The notes beneath the pieces were generated by a model. It was not told where the DNA came from. It did no database searches and worked only from the letters and a program-made list of their open reading frames with translations. Shown here piece by piece: positions 1 through 7,985 of a DNA stretch of 36,471 nt. Each line of letters starts with the position of its first letter. Within the stretch, counting starts at the first letter, position 1. The DNA lies in contig JAFKLG010000110.1 in NCBI GenBank assembly GCA_017304945.1, positions 1 to 36,471 on the forward strand, read 5' to 3'. The DNA is from Rhodospirillales bacterium (GTDB lineage Bacteria > Pseudomonadota > Alphaproteobacteria > Acetobacterales > Acetobacteraceae). Made by a program: the position numbers and the translations under genes.

Positions 1-1
1 G

Positions 2-2071
2 GCACCCCGCATCGCCCCCCATCCACCTCCCTCCAGGGGAGGGGGAGCGTGGCTGCGGCTGTCCGTCTCCCTCTGCTTCGTCCTCGCGCTGGTCGGCATC
101 GCGCTCGACCGGGCATTCCCGCCGGCGCTGGGGCGGCTCGCTTCGGTCGGGACCGAAGTGCAGGACCGCGCCGGCCACCCGCTCGCGCTGCTGCCGGCCC
201 CCGGCGGGGTCTGGCGGTTTCCCGCCGGCACGCCGCCCGCTGCCCTGACCGATCTGCTGATCGCGGTGGAGGACCGGCGCTTCCGCTGGCACCCCGGCGT
301 CGATCCCGTCGCGCTGGTGCGCGCCACCGGCCAGTTCCTGCGCAGCGGCCGGGTCGTTTCCGGCGGCTCCACCCTCGCGATGCAGGCCGCCCGCTTGCTC
401 GAGCCGCGCCCGCGCACGATCCGCTCCAAGCTGATCGAGATGGCGCGCGCGCTGCAACTCGAGGCACGGTTCGGCCGCGCCGGCGTGCTCCGCATCTGGC
501 TCACCCTCGCGCCGTTCGGCGGCAACCTGGAAGGTGTCCGCGCGGGTTCGCTCGCATGGTTCGGCAAACCCCCGGAGGCGCTGGAGCCCGCCCAGCGCGC
601 CCTGCTGGTCGCGATCCCTCGGCGGCCGGAGGCGCTCCGGCCCGACCGCCACCCCGACGCCGCGCGCCGGGTGCGCGACCGGGTGCTGGCGGTGGGCGTC
701 GCCGCCCGCCTGTTCGATCCGGGGCCACCCTCGCCGGTGCCCACCGCGCGCGTCGCCTTGCCGCGCCATGCGCCGCAGGCGGTGGCGGCGCTGCCGCGTG
801 TCCCTCTGCTGCACACCACGCTCGACCTGCCGCTGCAGATCGCGCTGGAGCGGCTCGCCGCCGACCGCCTGCAAGGGCTTCCAGCCGCGGTGTCGCTCGC
901 GATCGTCGTGGCCGAGGCGCAGACGCGCGAGATCCGCGCGCTCTACGCCGGGGCCTGGCGCGACCGCGCGCGGGCCGGGGCGCTCGACCTGACCCAGGCG
1001 GTCCGCTCGCCCGGATCGGCGTTGAAGCCGTTCATCTACGCGATGGCGTTTGCCGACGGCAGCGCCGCGCCCGGGACCGTGCTGGCCGACCTGCCGCACC
1101 GGTTCGGCGCCTACGCCCCGGAGAATTTCGACCGCGGCTTCGCCGGTGCGATCACCGCCGGGGAGGCGCTGCGCCGCTCGCTGAACCTGCCGGCCGTGGC
1201 GCTGCTCGACCGGGTCGGTCCGCTGCGCTTCGCGGCCACGCTCGCTGCTGCCGGCGCACCACTCCACCTTCCCCGCGGCGCCGATCCCGCACTGCCGCTC
1301 GCGCTCGGTGGCGCCGGGATCACGCTGCGGCAGGCAACCTCACTCTATGCCGCGCTGGCGACGGACGGGGCCGGCGGGCCGCTGCGGCTGCTGGCCCAGG
1401 ATCCGCCCGCCGACGGCGACAGTGCTCTCGCGATCCCGGCGACGGCCATCCGGCCCATCCTGAAGCCGTCGGCAGCCACGGTCCTGCCCGCGGCGGATGC
1501 GCCCCGGTTCCTTCCCGCGGCGGCGGCGGCCGAGGTGGCCGAGGTGCTGACCCGGCCACTGCCCGCGTTCGGACCGCGCGGCCTCGCCTGGAAGACCGGC
1601 ACGAGCTGGGGTGGGCGCGATGCCTGGGCGTTCGGCTTCGACCGGCGACACGTGGTCGGCGTGTGGATCGGGCGCCCGGACGGCACGCCGATGCCGGCCG
1701 CGACCGGCGCCGGACTTGCACTTCCGCTGCTTGGGCGCGTCTTCGACCTGCTTCCGCCGGCGCCTCGGACCGCGCCGCCGCGTCCCGACCCGCTGCCGCG
1801 CGTCGTCGCGCCTGCCGTCGCCACCGACGCGCTGCGGCTGCTGTTCCCGCCACCCGACGCCGTGCTCTCGGCCGATGGTCCGGTGACGCTGCGGGCGATG
1901 GGCGGTCGCCGCCCGCTCACCTTCCTGGTCGACGGGGCGCCGCTCGCCGCCGATCGGATCCGGCGCGAGGCGGCCTGGGTGCCACCGAGCCCTGGGTTCT
2001 ATCGGCTGACGGTGCTCGATGCAGAGGGGAGCGTGGCGCGGGTCAGCGTCCAGGTTCGCGCCGTGCGCTGA
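2..2071 (+). CDS. pbpC: Penicillin-binding protein 1C, 5' end outside the window
   Basis: Bifunctional class A penicillin-binding protein acting in the periplasm, predicted to polymerise glycan strands and cross-link peptides. The frame is open to the left edge with no ATG, GTG or TTG before the GTG at 158. A hydrophobic anchor (WLRLSVSLCFVLALVGIAL, from about 50) precedes that GTG, so the real start lies upstream of the window or at a rare CTG near 53. The GT51 transglycosylase region shows EDRRF (about 269) and SGGSTLAMQ. The transpeptidase region shows SALK (SxxK, about 1016), SLN (about 1178) and KTGTSWGGRD (about 1592). A C-terminal BiPBP_C-like segment follows (about 1830-2050), typical of PBP1C rather than PBP1A. 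In many proteobacteria the neighbour upstream is an alpha-2-macroglobulin-like gene, which cannot be seen here. It is followed 108 bp later by a lytic transglycosylase on the same strand. Confidence 0.93.
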   Translation, partial: APRIAPHPPPSRGGGAWLRLSVSLCFVLALVGIALDRAFPPALGRLASVGTEVQDRAGHPLALLPAPGGVWRFPAGTPPAALTDLLIAVEDRRFRWHPGVDPVALVRATGQFLRSGRVVSGGSTLAMQAARLLEPRPRTIRSKLIEMARALQLEARFGRAGVLRIWLTLAPFGGNLEGVRAGSLAWFGKPPEALEPAQRALLVAIPRRPEALRPDRHPDAARRVRDRVLAVGVAARLFDPGPPSPVPTARVALPRHAPQAVAALPRVPLLHTTLDLPLQIALERLAADRLQGLPAAVSLAIVVAEAQTREIRALYAGAWRDRARAGALDLTQAVRSPGSALKPFIYAMAFADGSAAPGTVLADLPHRFGAYAPENFDRGFAGAITAGEALRRSLNLPAVALLDRVGPLRFAATLAAAGAPLHLPRGADPALPLALGGAGITLRQATSLYAALATDGAGGPLRLLAQDPPADGDSALAIPATAIRPILKPSAATVLPAADAPRFLPAAAAAEVAEVLTRPLPAFGPRGLAWKTGTSWGGRDAWAFGFDRRHVVGVWIGRPDGTPMPAATGAGLALPLLGRVFDLLPPAPRTAPPRPDPLPRVVAPAVATDALRLLFPPPDAVLSADGPVTLRAMGGRRPLTFLVDGAPLAADRIRREAAWVPPSPGFYRLTVLDAEGSVARVSVQVRAVR

Positions 2072-2179
2072 ACAGCTTGGCGCCTTGCATTCACGCTGCA
2101 CATGAACTCTCGGCAGGGGCCGCGTCGTTGCGCTATGATGCCGGCGCGGCGTCGGTGCCGCGGTTCCGGTGTGCTCGCG

Positions 2180-4042
2180 ATGTCCCCTCCGGTCTTCCCG
2201 CCGCGATCGCGCGGCACGCTCTGCCTCACGCCGCTGGCGTTCGGCCTGCTCCTGCTGTGCGCGGGCTGCTCTGGTTCAGGGTCGCAGGCGCGCTGGGACG
2301 GGCGCCGCGGCTACGACGGCAACGGCGACTATGGGTATGACCTGGCCGCATCGCGTGCCGAGGCCCGCAGCTATCGCGCCCGCGCGGCACGCTCCTATCC
2401 CGTGCCGGGCACGCCGGACGACCCGTGGGGCCCCTATGTGCGGGAGGCCGCGAGCCGCTACCAGGTTCCCGAACGCTGGATCCGGGAGGTGATGCGGCAG
2501 GAGAGCGGCGGTCGCCAGTTCGATGGTCGCGGCGGGCTGGTCACCTCGAGCGCCGGGGCGATGGGGTTGATGCAGGTGATGCCGGCCACCTACGACATGC
2601 TGCGCCGTCGCTACCGCCTGGGCGACGATCCGTTCGAGCCGCACGACAACATCATGGCCGGCACCGCCTATATCCGGGAGATGTACGACCGGTTCGGCTC
2701 GCCGGGGTTCCTCGCCGCCTACAATGCGGGGCCGGACCGGCTGGACGCGTATCTCGCGGGCGACACCTCGCTGCCCGACGAGACGATCGGCTATCTCTCC
2801 TCGATCGCCCCGCGGCTTGGGAACCCCGAGAGCATGACCGGGCCGCTCGCCGTCTATGCCGGCGGCACGGCCGTCGCATCGGCGTCCAGCGGCACCGCCT
2901 CTGCGAACCGCGCCTATCTGGGCGGGGGCGCCGTCGGGTCCGATGCGGCCTATCTGGGCGGTGGCGCGGTCGCGTCGGCGGATCGCGCGTATATGGGCGG
3001 TGGCGCGGTCGCGTCGGCGGATCGTGCGTATATGGGCGGGGGGCAAGTTGCCTCGGCGGACCGGGCCTATATGGGCGGTGGCGCGGTCGCGTCGGCGGAT
3101 CGTGCGTATATGGGCGGCGGCGCGGTTGCGTCGGCGGACCGCGCGTATATGGGCGGGGGGCAAGTTGCCTCGGCGGACCGGGCTTACATGGGCGGCGGGC
3201 AGGTCGCCTCGGCGGATCAGGCCTACATGGGCGGCGGTGCGGTGGCGAGCGACGTGGCCCCGGATGATCCATCGCTGCGGGCCTTCGACGGCGGCGGGCT
3301 GGTGACCGCCAATGCCCCGACCGGCGTATTGACCCGCACGGGCTGGGTGGGCGCGACGCAGACGGCGCCAGCCGCGCCGGCACAAGCGCGGCGGGCGCCG
3401 ACTGTCGCGCCCCAGCCTGCCGACGGATCGTCCGCTCAACTGGCCTATGCACCGTCCAGCCAAACGGCCTACGGGGCGTCCGCCCAGGCGGGCTACCTGC
3501 CATCCGGGTCGTCGGCGGGCGCGCCGCCGATGCAATCGACCTATAGCCCGCCGCCCCAGCCCAGCTACGCACCGCCATCCCAGCCCAGCTACGCGCCGCC
3601 GGTGCAAGCGGCCTACACCCCGCCGCCCCAGCCCGGCTACGCGCCTGGGATCCAGCGCGCCGTCACGCAGCAGGCCGCGCCGGTCACGGCGGTGCCGGTC
3701 GTGGCCGAGGCCTTGCCGGCCCCGGCGGCGGTCACCCGCGCGGTCGTGACCGCCCCGGCCCCGCGCGCCATCCCGTTCGGGAACGCTCAGCCGACCGGGG
3801 AATGGGGCATCCAGGTCGGCGCGTTCCCGAACCCCGTGACCTCCGATGCGGCACTGAACGCAGCGCGTGCGCGTGCCTCCACGTTGCTGGTCGGGGCACA
3901 GCAGAGCGTCACTCCGGTGCAACGTGGCGGCACGCTGTTCCGTGCGCGCTTCGTGGGGCTGTCGGCGGAGCAGGCCTCCGCCGCCTGCGGGCGTCTGTCC
4001 GGGGCAGGGATGCCCTGCTTCACCGTCCCGCCAGGGTCGTAG
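2180..4042 (+). CDS. Lytic transglycosylase lipoprotein with repeat linker and SPOR domain
   Basis: Predicted peptidoglycan-cleaving lipoprotein that also binds denuded septal glycan. From the ATG at 2180 there is a lipoprotein signal peptide with lipobox LCAGC. Further in-frame starts exist at GTG 2171 and at 2102, but 2180 gives the cleanest signal. The SLT (lysozyme-like) domain carries the catalytic Glu in RQESGG (about 2500), then GLMQVMPAT, NIMAGTAYI and AAYNAGP, the family-1 transglycosylase signature. A linker of nine copies of a 13-residue Ala/Gly-rich repeat follows (2912-3259), then a Pro/Gln/Tyr-rich stretch (about 3440-3650) with SYAPP-type repeats. The C-terminus (about 3800-4030) is a SPOR domain starting WGIQVGAFPNP. 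The gene sits behind pbpC on the same strand, a plausible pairing of synthase and hydrolase. Repeat number is likely to vary between strains (inference). Confidence 0.9.
   Translation: MSPPVFPPRSRGTLCLTPLAFGLLLLCAGCSGSGSQARWDGRRGYDGNGDYGYDLAASRAEARSYRARAARSYPVPGTPDDPWGPYVREAASRYQVPERWIREVMRQESGGRQFDGRGGLVTSSAGAMGLMQVMPATYDMLRRRYRLGDDPFEPHDNIMAGTAYIREMYDRFGSPGFLAAYNAGPDRLDAYLAGDTSLPDETIGYLSSIAPRLGNPESMTGPLAVYAGGTAVASASSGTASANRAYLGGGAVGSDAAYLGGGAVASADRAYMGGGAVASADRAYMGGGQVASADRAYMGGGAVASADRAYMGGGAVASADRAYMGGGQVASADRAYMGGGQVASADQAYMGGGAVASDVAPDDPSLRAFDGGGLVTANAPTGVLTRTGWVGATQTAPAAPAQARRAPTVAPQPADGSSAQLAYAPSSQTAYGASAQAGYLPSGSSAGAPPMQSTYSPPPQPSYAPPSQPSYAPPVQAAYTPPPQPGYAPGIQRAVTQQAAPVTAVPVVAEALPAPAAVTRAVVTAPAPRAIPFGNAQPTGEWGIQVGAFPNPVTSDAALNAARARASTLLVGAQQSVTPVQRGGTLFRARFVGLSAEQASAACGRLSGAGMPCFTVPPGS
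2912..3259 (+). repeat. Nine-unit 39-bp in-frame tandem repeat inside the lytic transglycosylase gene
   Basis: Consecutive units encode AYMGGGAVASADR (13 residues, 39 bp); the first unit is one codon shorter. Two variants alternate, with A or Q at position 7 of the unit, and the Q variants share the same codons, so units appear to have been copied from one another. The array joins the catalytic domain to the Pro/Gln-rich linker and SPOR domain. Confidence 0.95.
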
Positions 4043-4105
4043 CGCTCCTCCCACCGTCCTCTGCCGACATGCCGCCGCCGGCGACCGATGGCGGGGCGCC
4101 GTCTC

Positions 4106-4660
4106 TCAGCGCGGCCGCCGCACCCAGCCGATGATCGCGGCGTGCAGCAGCAGCGCCACGGCGAGGCCGATCGCGTGATGCAGCAGCGTGGCCTCGCCGG
4201 TCTGCTGCACCGCCCACCACGCGGCGCCGCCGACCGGCAGGAACAGCACGATGCTGGTGACGAGACCCGGGTTGTAGCGGCGCAGTACGAGTCCGCCGGC
4301 GATATGGACGACCGCGTTGACCAGCACGCCGTAGATCGCGATCAGGCCGAATCCGAGGCCAGCCTCGACCGCCAGCCAGATCGCCAGCACATCCATCGCC
4401 CAGACGCCGCCGATATTGATCACGCAGACGGCGCGCGGGGACAGCACCTCCCGCCCGTGGCCGACCTGCGCGTTGACGAAGCGGCGGAACCGGTCGGCGT
4501 CATGCTCCTCGAACTGGTGGAGCATGTAGATGGGCAGTTGCGCCAGCGTGAGCAGCAAGGCCCAGGACACCGACCAGGCGAGCAGTGGGAGCAGGGCGAG
4601 CAGCATGATCCCGGCAAGGAAGCCGCCATAGACCCAGTTGCGGGCCAGCCGGTCGATCAT
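4106..4660 (-). CDS. HXXEE-domain integral membrane protein
   Basis: A 184-residue membrane protein with about five hydrophobic segments. After the second segment it contains HQFEEH, the HXXEE motif that names this family. Later it has NAVVH (NxxxH) and a His pair near LLHHA, matching the pattern of conserved polar residues described for HXXEE proteins. The function of the family is not established; the motif could bind a metal or form a membrane-embedded active site (inference). It starts 28 bp after the stop of the ThDP enzyme on the same strand, so the two are probably co-transcribed. It converges on the lytic transglycosylase gene, leaving a 63-bp gap with no clear terminator. Confidence 0.8.
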   Translation of the reverse strand: MIDRLARNWVYGGFLAGIMLLALLPLLAWSVSWALLLTLAQLPIYMLHQFEEHDADRFRRFVNAQVGHGREVLSPRAVCVINIGGVWAMDVLAIWLAVEAGLGFGLIAIYGVLVNAVVHIAGGLVLRRYNPGLVTSIVLFLPVGGAAWWAVQQTGEATLLHHAIGLAVALLLHAAIIGWVRRPR

Positions 4661-4688
4661 CCCGCCGCGCCGCGTGCCCCTGGCCCGC

Positions 4689-6371
4689 TCAGGCGAGCCG
4701 TTCGCCGCCGAAGCGGCGCCACGCGCTCATCTGGATGGCGGAGGTCAGGCAGTGCACCACCACCGGCTTCGTCTTCACCGCGAACGCACGGGCGATGCCG
4801 TCCGCGACCTCGGCCTCGGTGCGGATGGTGATGCCCTCGGCGCCGAAGGACCGGCCCCAGGCGGCGAAGTCGGGGTTGGTCAGCTTGGTCGCCTCCATGA
4901 ACTTCCGCTCCGGATAGCGCACGTAGGAGTGCATGCCGATCGTCCCGTACATCGCGTTGTCCGAGATGATGATGATCGGGCAGCCGCCGTACTGGCAGGC
5001 GGTGGCGATCTCGTTGCCCATCATCAGCGCGCCGCCATCGCCCATGAACGCGACGACCTGCTTGCCGGGCCGGCGCAGCGTCGCGGCGACCGCCATCGGC
5101 ATGCCGGAGCCCATGGCGCCGACCACTGAGGACAGGAACTCCTGGCCGGGCCGGAAGCCGATATAGCGATGGAGGTAGGAGCCGAAATTGCCGGCATCCG
5201 AGGTCACGACGGCGTCGTCGGCCAGGTGCTTGTCGACCTCGCAGACGACCGCGGCGAAGTTGATGCCGTCCGGCGTGGGCTCCCAGCTCTTCTCCAGCAG
5301 GGAGAGGTGGATCTTGTGCAGCCCGTCCACCCAGCCGCGCCGACGGCCGGCATTGGCGGGGACGGGCAGGGCGAGAAGCGCCTTCAGCACCTCGTACGGG
5401 TCGGCGGGAATGCCGAGATCGGCGCGCCAGACGCGGCCGACCTCGTTCGGGTCCGGCCACACATGCACGAGCGGCACCTGCGGCTGCGGCGCGCTGGGGA
5501 AGGTGTAGGACTGGCTGACCGTGTCGGTCAGCCGCTCGCCCAGCGCCACCACCAGGTCGGCGCGCTTCATCTCGTCGATCAGCGGCTTGGGCACGCGGAT
5601 GCCCATGTAGCCGCCGTAGTTCGGGTGCCGCACATCGAAGAGCTGGGGGCGGCGATGCGTGGGGCTGATCGGCAGCACCCAGCTCTCGGACCATTGCCGC
5701 AGCGCGCCGTAGACCGCCTGGTCGTGCAGCGTGTCGGCCAGCAGCGCGCCGCCGGCCAGGATCAGCGGGCGCTCGGCCTTCGCCAGCATGTCGGCGAGCC
5801 GCGCCAGGTCGTCGCTGCGCGGTCCGGCGACGACGCGCGGGCGCGGCTGGTCGAGCGTCGCGTCGGTGGCTTCGTCGAAGATGTCCTCGGGCAGGATCAC
5901 CGCGACCGGGCCGGGGGTGCCGCTCTCGGCCAGATGAAAGGCGCGAGCGATGGATTCCGAGGCCTGTTCGGGCTCGTTCACCTCGATCACGCTCTTGGTC
6001 ACGTCTGACAGCAGCTTCGAGTAGTTCTGCTCCTGCAGCGCCTGGCGGCCGAAATCCTTCCGTTCCACCTGGCCGATCAGCATCACCATGGGCGTCGCGT
6101 CGTGATAGGCGGAGTGCAGCGCGACCATCGCATTGGCGAGGCCGGGTCCGCGCGAGACGATGCAGACGCCCGCGCGCGGCCGCAGCCGCCCGTCGGCCGC
6201 CGCCATGAATCCGGCGCCGCCCTCATGGCGGCACACGATCATGCGGATGGAGTTGCGTTCGGACAGGACGGAGGTGAGGCCGACATAGCTCTCCCCCGGC
6301 ACGCAGAAGATCTGGTCGACGTCATGCGCTTCCAGACTGTCCGCCAGCAGGCGGGCGACGGTTGTGGTCAT
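4689..6371 (-). CDS. Thiamine-diphosphate-dependent enzyme, acetolactate synthase/decarboxylase-like
   Basis: A 560-residue cytoplasmic enzyme of the pyruvate oxidase/acetolactate synthase/benzoylformate decarboxylase superfamily. The N-terminal PYR domain has FCVPGES and the activating glutamate in RHEGGAGFMA (about residue 50). The central domain (about 190-340) is Rossmann-like. The C-terminal PP domain has the Mg-ThDP motif MGDGGALMMGNE followed by ISDNAMYGT. The start has a GAGGAG Shine-Dalgarno about 9 nt upstream. No small regulatory subunit (ilvN/ilvH) is next to it and no ilvC is present, so a catabolic decarboxylase or carboligase is as likely as branched-chain amino-acid synthesis. 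Its only likely operon partner is the HXXEE membrane protein. The substrate cannot be read from the sequence. Confidence 0.88.
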   Translation of the reverse strand: MTTTVARLLADSLEAHDVDQIFCVPGESYVGLTSVLSERNSIRMIVCRHEGGAGFMAAADGRLRPRAGVCIVSRGPGLANAMVALHSAYHDATPMVMLIGQVERKDFGRQALQEQNYSKLLSDVTKSVIEVNEPEQASESIARAFHLAESGTPGPVAVILPEDIFDEATDATLDQPRPRVVAGPRSDDLARLADMLAKAERPLILAGGALLADTLHDQAVYGALRQWSESWVLPISPTHRRPQLFDVRHPNYGGYMGIRVPKPLIDEMKRADLVVALGERLTDTVSQSYTFPSAPQPQVPLVHVWPDPNEVGRVWRADLGIPADPYEVLKALLALPVPANAGRRRGWVDGLHKIHLSLLEKSWEPTPDGINFAAVVCEVDKHLADDAVVTSDAGNFGSYLHRYIGFRPGQEFLSSVVGAMGSGMPMAVAATLRRPGKQVVAFMGDGGALMMGNEIATACQYGGCPIIIISDNAMYGTIGMHSYVRYPERKFMEATKLTNPDFAAWGRSFGAEGITIRTEAEVADGIARAFAVKTKPVVVHCLTSAIQMSAWRRFGGERLA

Positions 6372-6447
6372 CTCGGCTCGTCTCCTCGTTTCTTCTTTTC
6401 GGGCGTCGGATGTCGCCGAACCGTCGTCCTCGCCGGGGGAGGTCGGC

Positions 6448-6984
6448 TCAGCGGGCGGGGCACCGGACCAGCGGATAGGGGAACTCGCTGCAATTCGGGA
6501 AGGCGATCTGGTCGTCGCCCCGCTTCTGCACGCGCAGCAGGTCGGGGCTGCTGCAGCCGAACCCGGGTTCCGGCGCGGGCGTGCCGGCCCCGAGGCCGAA
6601 CGCCCCGCCGCCGGTGGAGGCCTGCACCGGCCGGCTCAGGCGGAACTCCACGCCGCCGGGCACGGCGCGCACGGTCTCGACCAGCCGCTGCTGGTAGGTC
6701 ACGTCGGTGGGGGAGGCGCGCAGCACGGCGTCGCGGGTGAAGATGACGGTGGGGGCGGCCAGGCACTCCTGCGCGCTCAAGGTGACCGGGGCCGGGAAGA
6801 TCCCGCCGGTCCAGGCGCCGTACAGGAAGGCGTGTGGCAGTGCAGTCTGTCCCTGCGCCGTGCCTCGCTGGCTCTGCGCCGGTGGAGCGCCCGCGCCGGG
6901 TGCGGCGGGCGCCGATGGGGTTTGCGCGACGGCCGGGCCGGCGAGGGCGGCCGCGAGAAGGGCGGGGATCAGGGCGCGATGCAT
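6448..6984 (-). CDS. Secreted hypothetical protein
   Basis: A 178-residue protein with a clear Sec signal peptide (ALIPALLAAALAGPAVA, cleaved near residue 20), then a low-complexity Pro/Ala/Gln linker and a globular part of about 130 residues. The globular part has cysteines in QECLAAP, FGCSSPD, PNCSEFP and a C-terminal VRCPAR, so two disulfides are possible in the periplasm. I do not recognise a named family. It starts 95 bp from the divergent DedA-type gene and ends 76 bp before the ThDP enzyme start, on the same strand. Confidence 0.75.
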   Translation of the reverse strand: MHRALIPALLAAALAGPAVAQTPSAPAAPGAGAPPAQSQRGTAQGQTALPHAFLYGAWTGGIFPAPVTLSAQECLAAPTVIFTRDAVLRASPTDVTYQQRLVETVRAVPGGVEFRLSRPVQASTGGGAFGLGAGTPAPEPGFGCSSPDLLRVQKRGDDQIAFPNCSEFPYPLVRCPAR

Positions 6985-7012
6985 GCCGCCACGATAGGGC
7001 CGGGGGTCAGGT

Positions 7013-7033
7013 GTGACCAGACGGTGCGGTCAC
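7013..7033. promoter_or_regulatory. Inverted repeat between divergent genes
   Basis: GTGACC (7013-7018) and GGTCAC (7028-7033) form a perfect 6-bp inverted repeat with a 9-nt spacer, in the 95-bp gap between the secreted hypothetical gene and the DedA-type gene. It could be an operator, but the short length makes chance quite possible. Confidence 0.25.
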
Positions 7034-7079
7034 GTGATCGCCGGTTCCGGGTGACCGGCTTGTGGTCTATGAGGCCCGC

Positions 7080-7658
7080 ATGTTGCACCGACTGTATGCC
7101 CGTACGCTGGCGCTCGCCGCTTCCCCGCGGGCGCCCTGGTGGCTTGCCGCGATCGCTTTCGCCGAGAGCAGCTTCTTCCCGATCCCGCCGGACGTGCTGC
7201 TGATCCCGATGGCGCTGGCGCGTCCGGCGCGGGCCTGGCGGCTGGCCGCGATCTGCACGGTCGCGAGCGTGCTGGGCGGTGCGCTGGGCTGGTGGATCGG
7301 CTACGCGGTGTTCGACCAGCTCGCGCGCCCGGTGATCGCGTTCTACGGCTATGGCGACCGGTTCGCCGCGTTCCAGGCGATGTATGCGCAGTACGGGCTG
7401 TGGGTGATCCTGATCAAGGGGCTCACGCCGATCCCGTACAAGATCGTGACGATCGCCTCGGGCGCGGCGCATTTCGATTTTTGGCTGTTCATGGTGGCGA
7501 GCCTGGCAACGCGGGGTGCGCGGTTCTTCATGGTGGCGGCGCTGATCCGGCTGTTCGGTGACCCGGTCCGGGACTTCATCGAGCGCCGGCTCACCCTGGT
7601 CACGACGCTCGTGGCGGCGGGGATCGTGGGCGGGTTCCTGGCGCTGCGGTTCCTCTAG
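7080..7658 (+). CDS. DedA/YqaA-family membrane protein
   Basis: A 192-residue integral membrane protein of the SNARE-associated/VTT (PF09335) superfamily, close to the YqaA type. Visible landmarks are ESSFFPIPPDVLLIPM in the first re-entrant segment, the GGALGWWIGY helix, and LIKGLTPIPYKIVTIASGA, the proline-containing second re-entrant segment of the family. Family members have been linked to lipid scrambling or flipping and to membrane homeostasis. The ATG at 7080 was chosen over the in-frame GTG at 7062 because it starts directly before the amphipathic N-terminal helix. It is followed by a gene-free, repeat-rich stretch of 327 bp. Confidence 0.88.
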   Translation: MLHRLYARTLALAASPRAPWWLAAIAFAESSFFPIPPDVLLIPMALARPARAWRLAAICTVASVLGGALGWWIGYAVFDQLARPVIAFYGYGDRFAAFQAMYAQYGLWVILIKGLTPIPYKIVTIASGAAHFDFWLFMVASLATRGARFFMVAALIRLFGDPVRDFIERRLTLVTTLVAAGIVGGFLALRFL

Positions 7659-7734
7659 CCGCGCGGGTCTCGCCCTGCCGGGGCCGTGGTCGTGCGGGCT
7701 CGGGCGGACACAGCCGTGCGGGTGCGGTGCCCGT

Positions 7735-7760
7735 CATGGCCCAGCGGCATGGCCCAGCGG
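7735..7760. repeat. Tandem 13-bp duplication
   Basis: CATGGCCCAGCGG occurs twice back to back (7735-7747 and 7748-7760), followed by a third partial copy CATGGCGG. It lies in the gene-free stretch 7659-7985, between the DedA-type gene and the palindromic elements. Confidence 0.9.
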
Positions 7761-7783
7761 CATGGCGGCGTGGTCGCCCTCCT

Positions 7784-7875
7784 GTGTCATGGCCGCGCTT
7801 GTCGCGGCCATCCACGGCTTTCCGTCTCGCCGTCAGCAAAGTCGTGGTTGGCCGGCACAAGGCCGGCCATGACAC
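7784..7875. repeat. Dispersed palindromic element, complete copy
   Basis: A 92-bp element whose ends are inverted repeats: GTGTCATGGCC at 7784-7794 and GGCCATGACAC at 7865-7875. Inside are two hairpins, GGCCGCG/CGCGGCC and GCCGGC/GCCGGC. CCACGGCTTT near the left is matched imperfectly by AAAGTCGTGG near the right, so the whole unit could fold as one long imperfect cruciform. The same architecture recurs at 15418-15507, and half-elements occur at 36228-36257 and 36328-36348. It probably also ends transcription between the convergent DedA-type and penicillin acylase genes (inference). Confidence 0.85.
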
Positions 7876-7888
7876 GGGGGGCACATGC

Positions 7889-7969
7889 TCGCGGCCATCC
7901 ACGGCTTTCCATCTCGCATGCAGCAAAGTCGTGGTTGGCCGGCACAAGGCCGGCCATGACACGGGGGGC
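7889..7969. repeat. Dispersed palindromic element, second partial copy
   Basis: An 81-bp stretch nearly identical to 7802-7882, differing at only a few positions. It lacks the left arm (GTGTCATGG) but keeps the second hairpin and the GGCCATGACAC end. It is a direct, near-perfect tandem duplication of most of the previous element, so a recent event is likely. Confidence 0.85.
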
Positions 7970-7985
7970 GGGCCGTCCGCGCCCG

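Noticed and set aside
49..2340. A 763-codon open frame overlapping pbpC in another frame
   Set aside because: All transglycosylase and transpeptidase motifs are in the pbpC frame; this frame is Arg/Ala-rich shadow.
2276..4054. A 592-codon open frame opposite the lytic transglycosylase
   Set aside because: It mirrors the repeat linker and has no domain; it is a by-product of the repeats.
4689..6371. Assignment as ilvB
   Set aside because: The fold fits, but no ilvN/ilvH or ilvC lies nearby, and the superfamily includes many non-biosynthetic enzymes, so no symbol was given.
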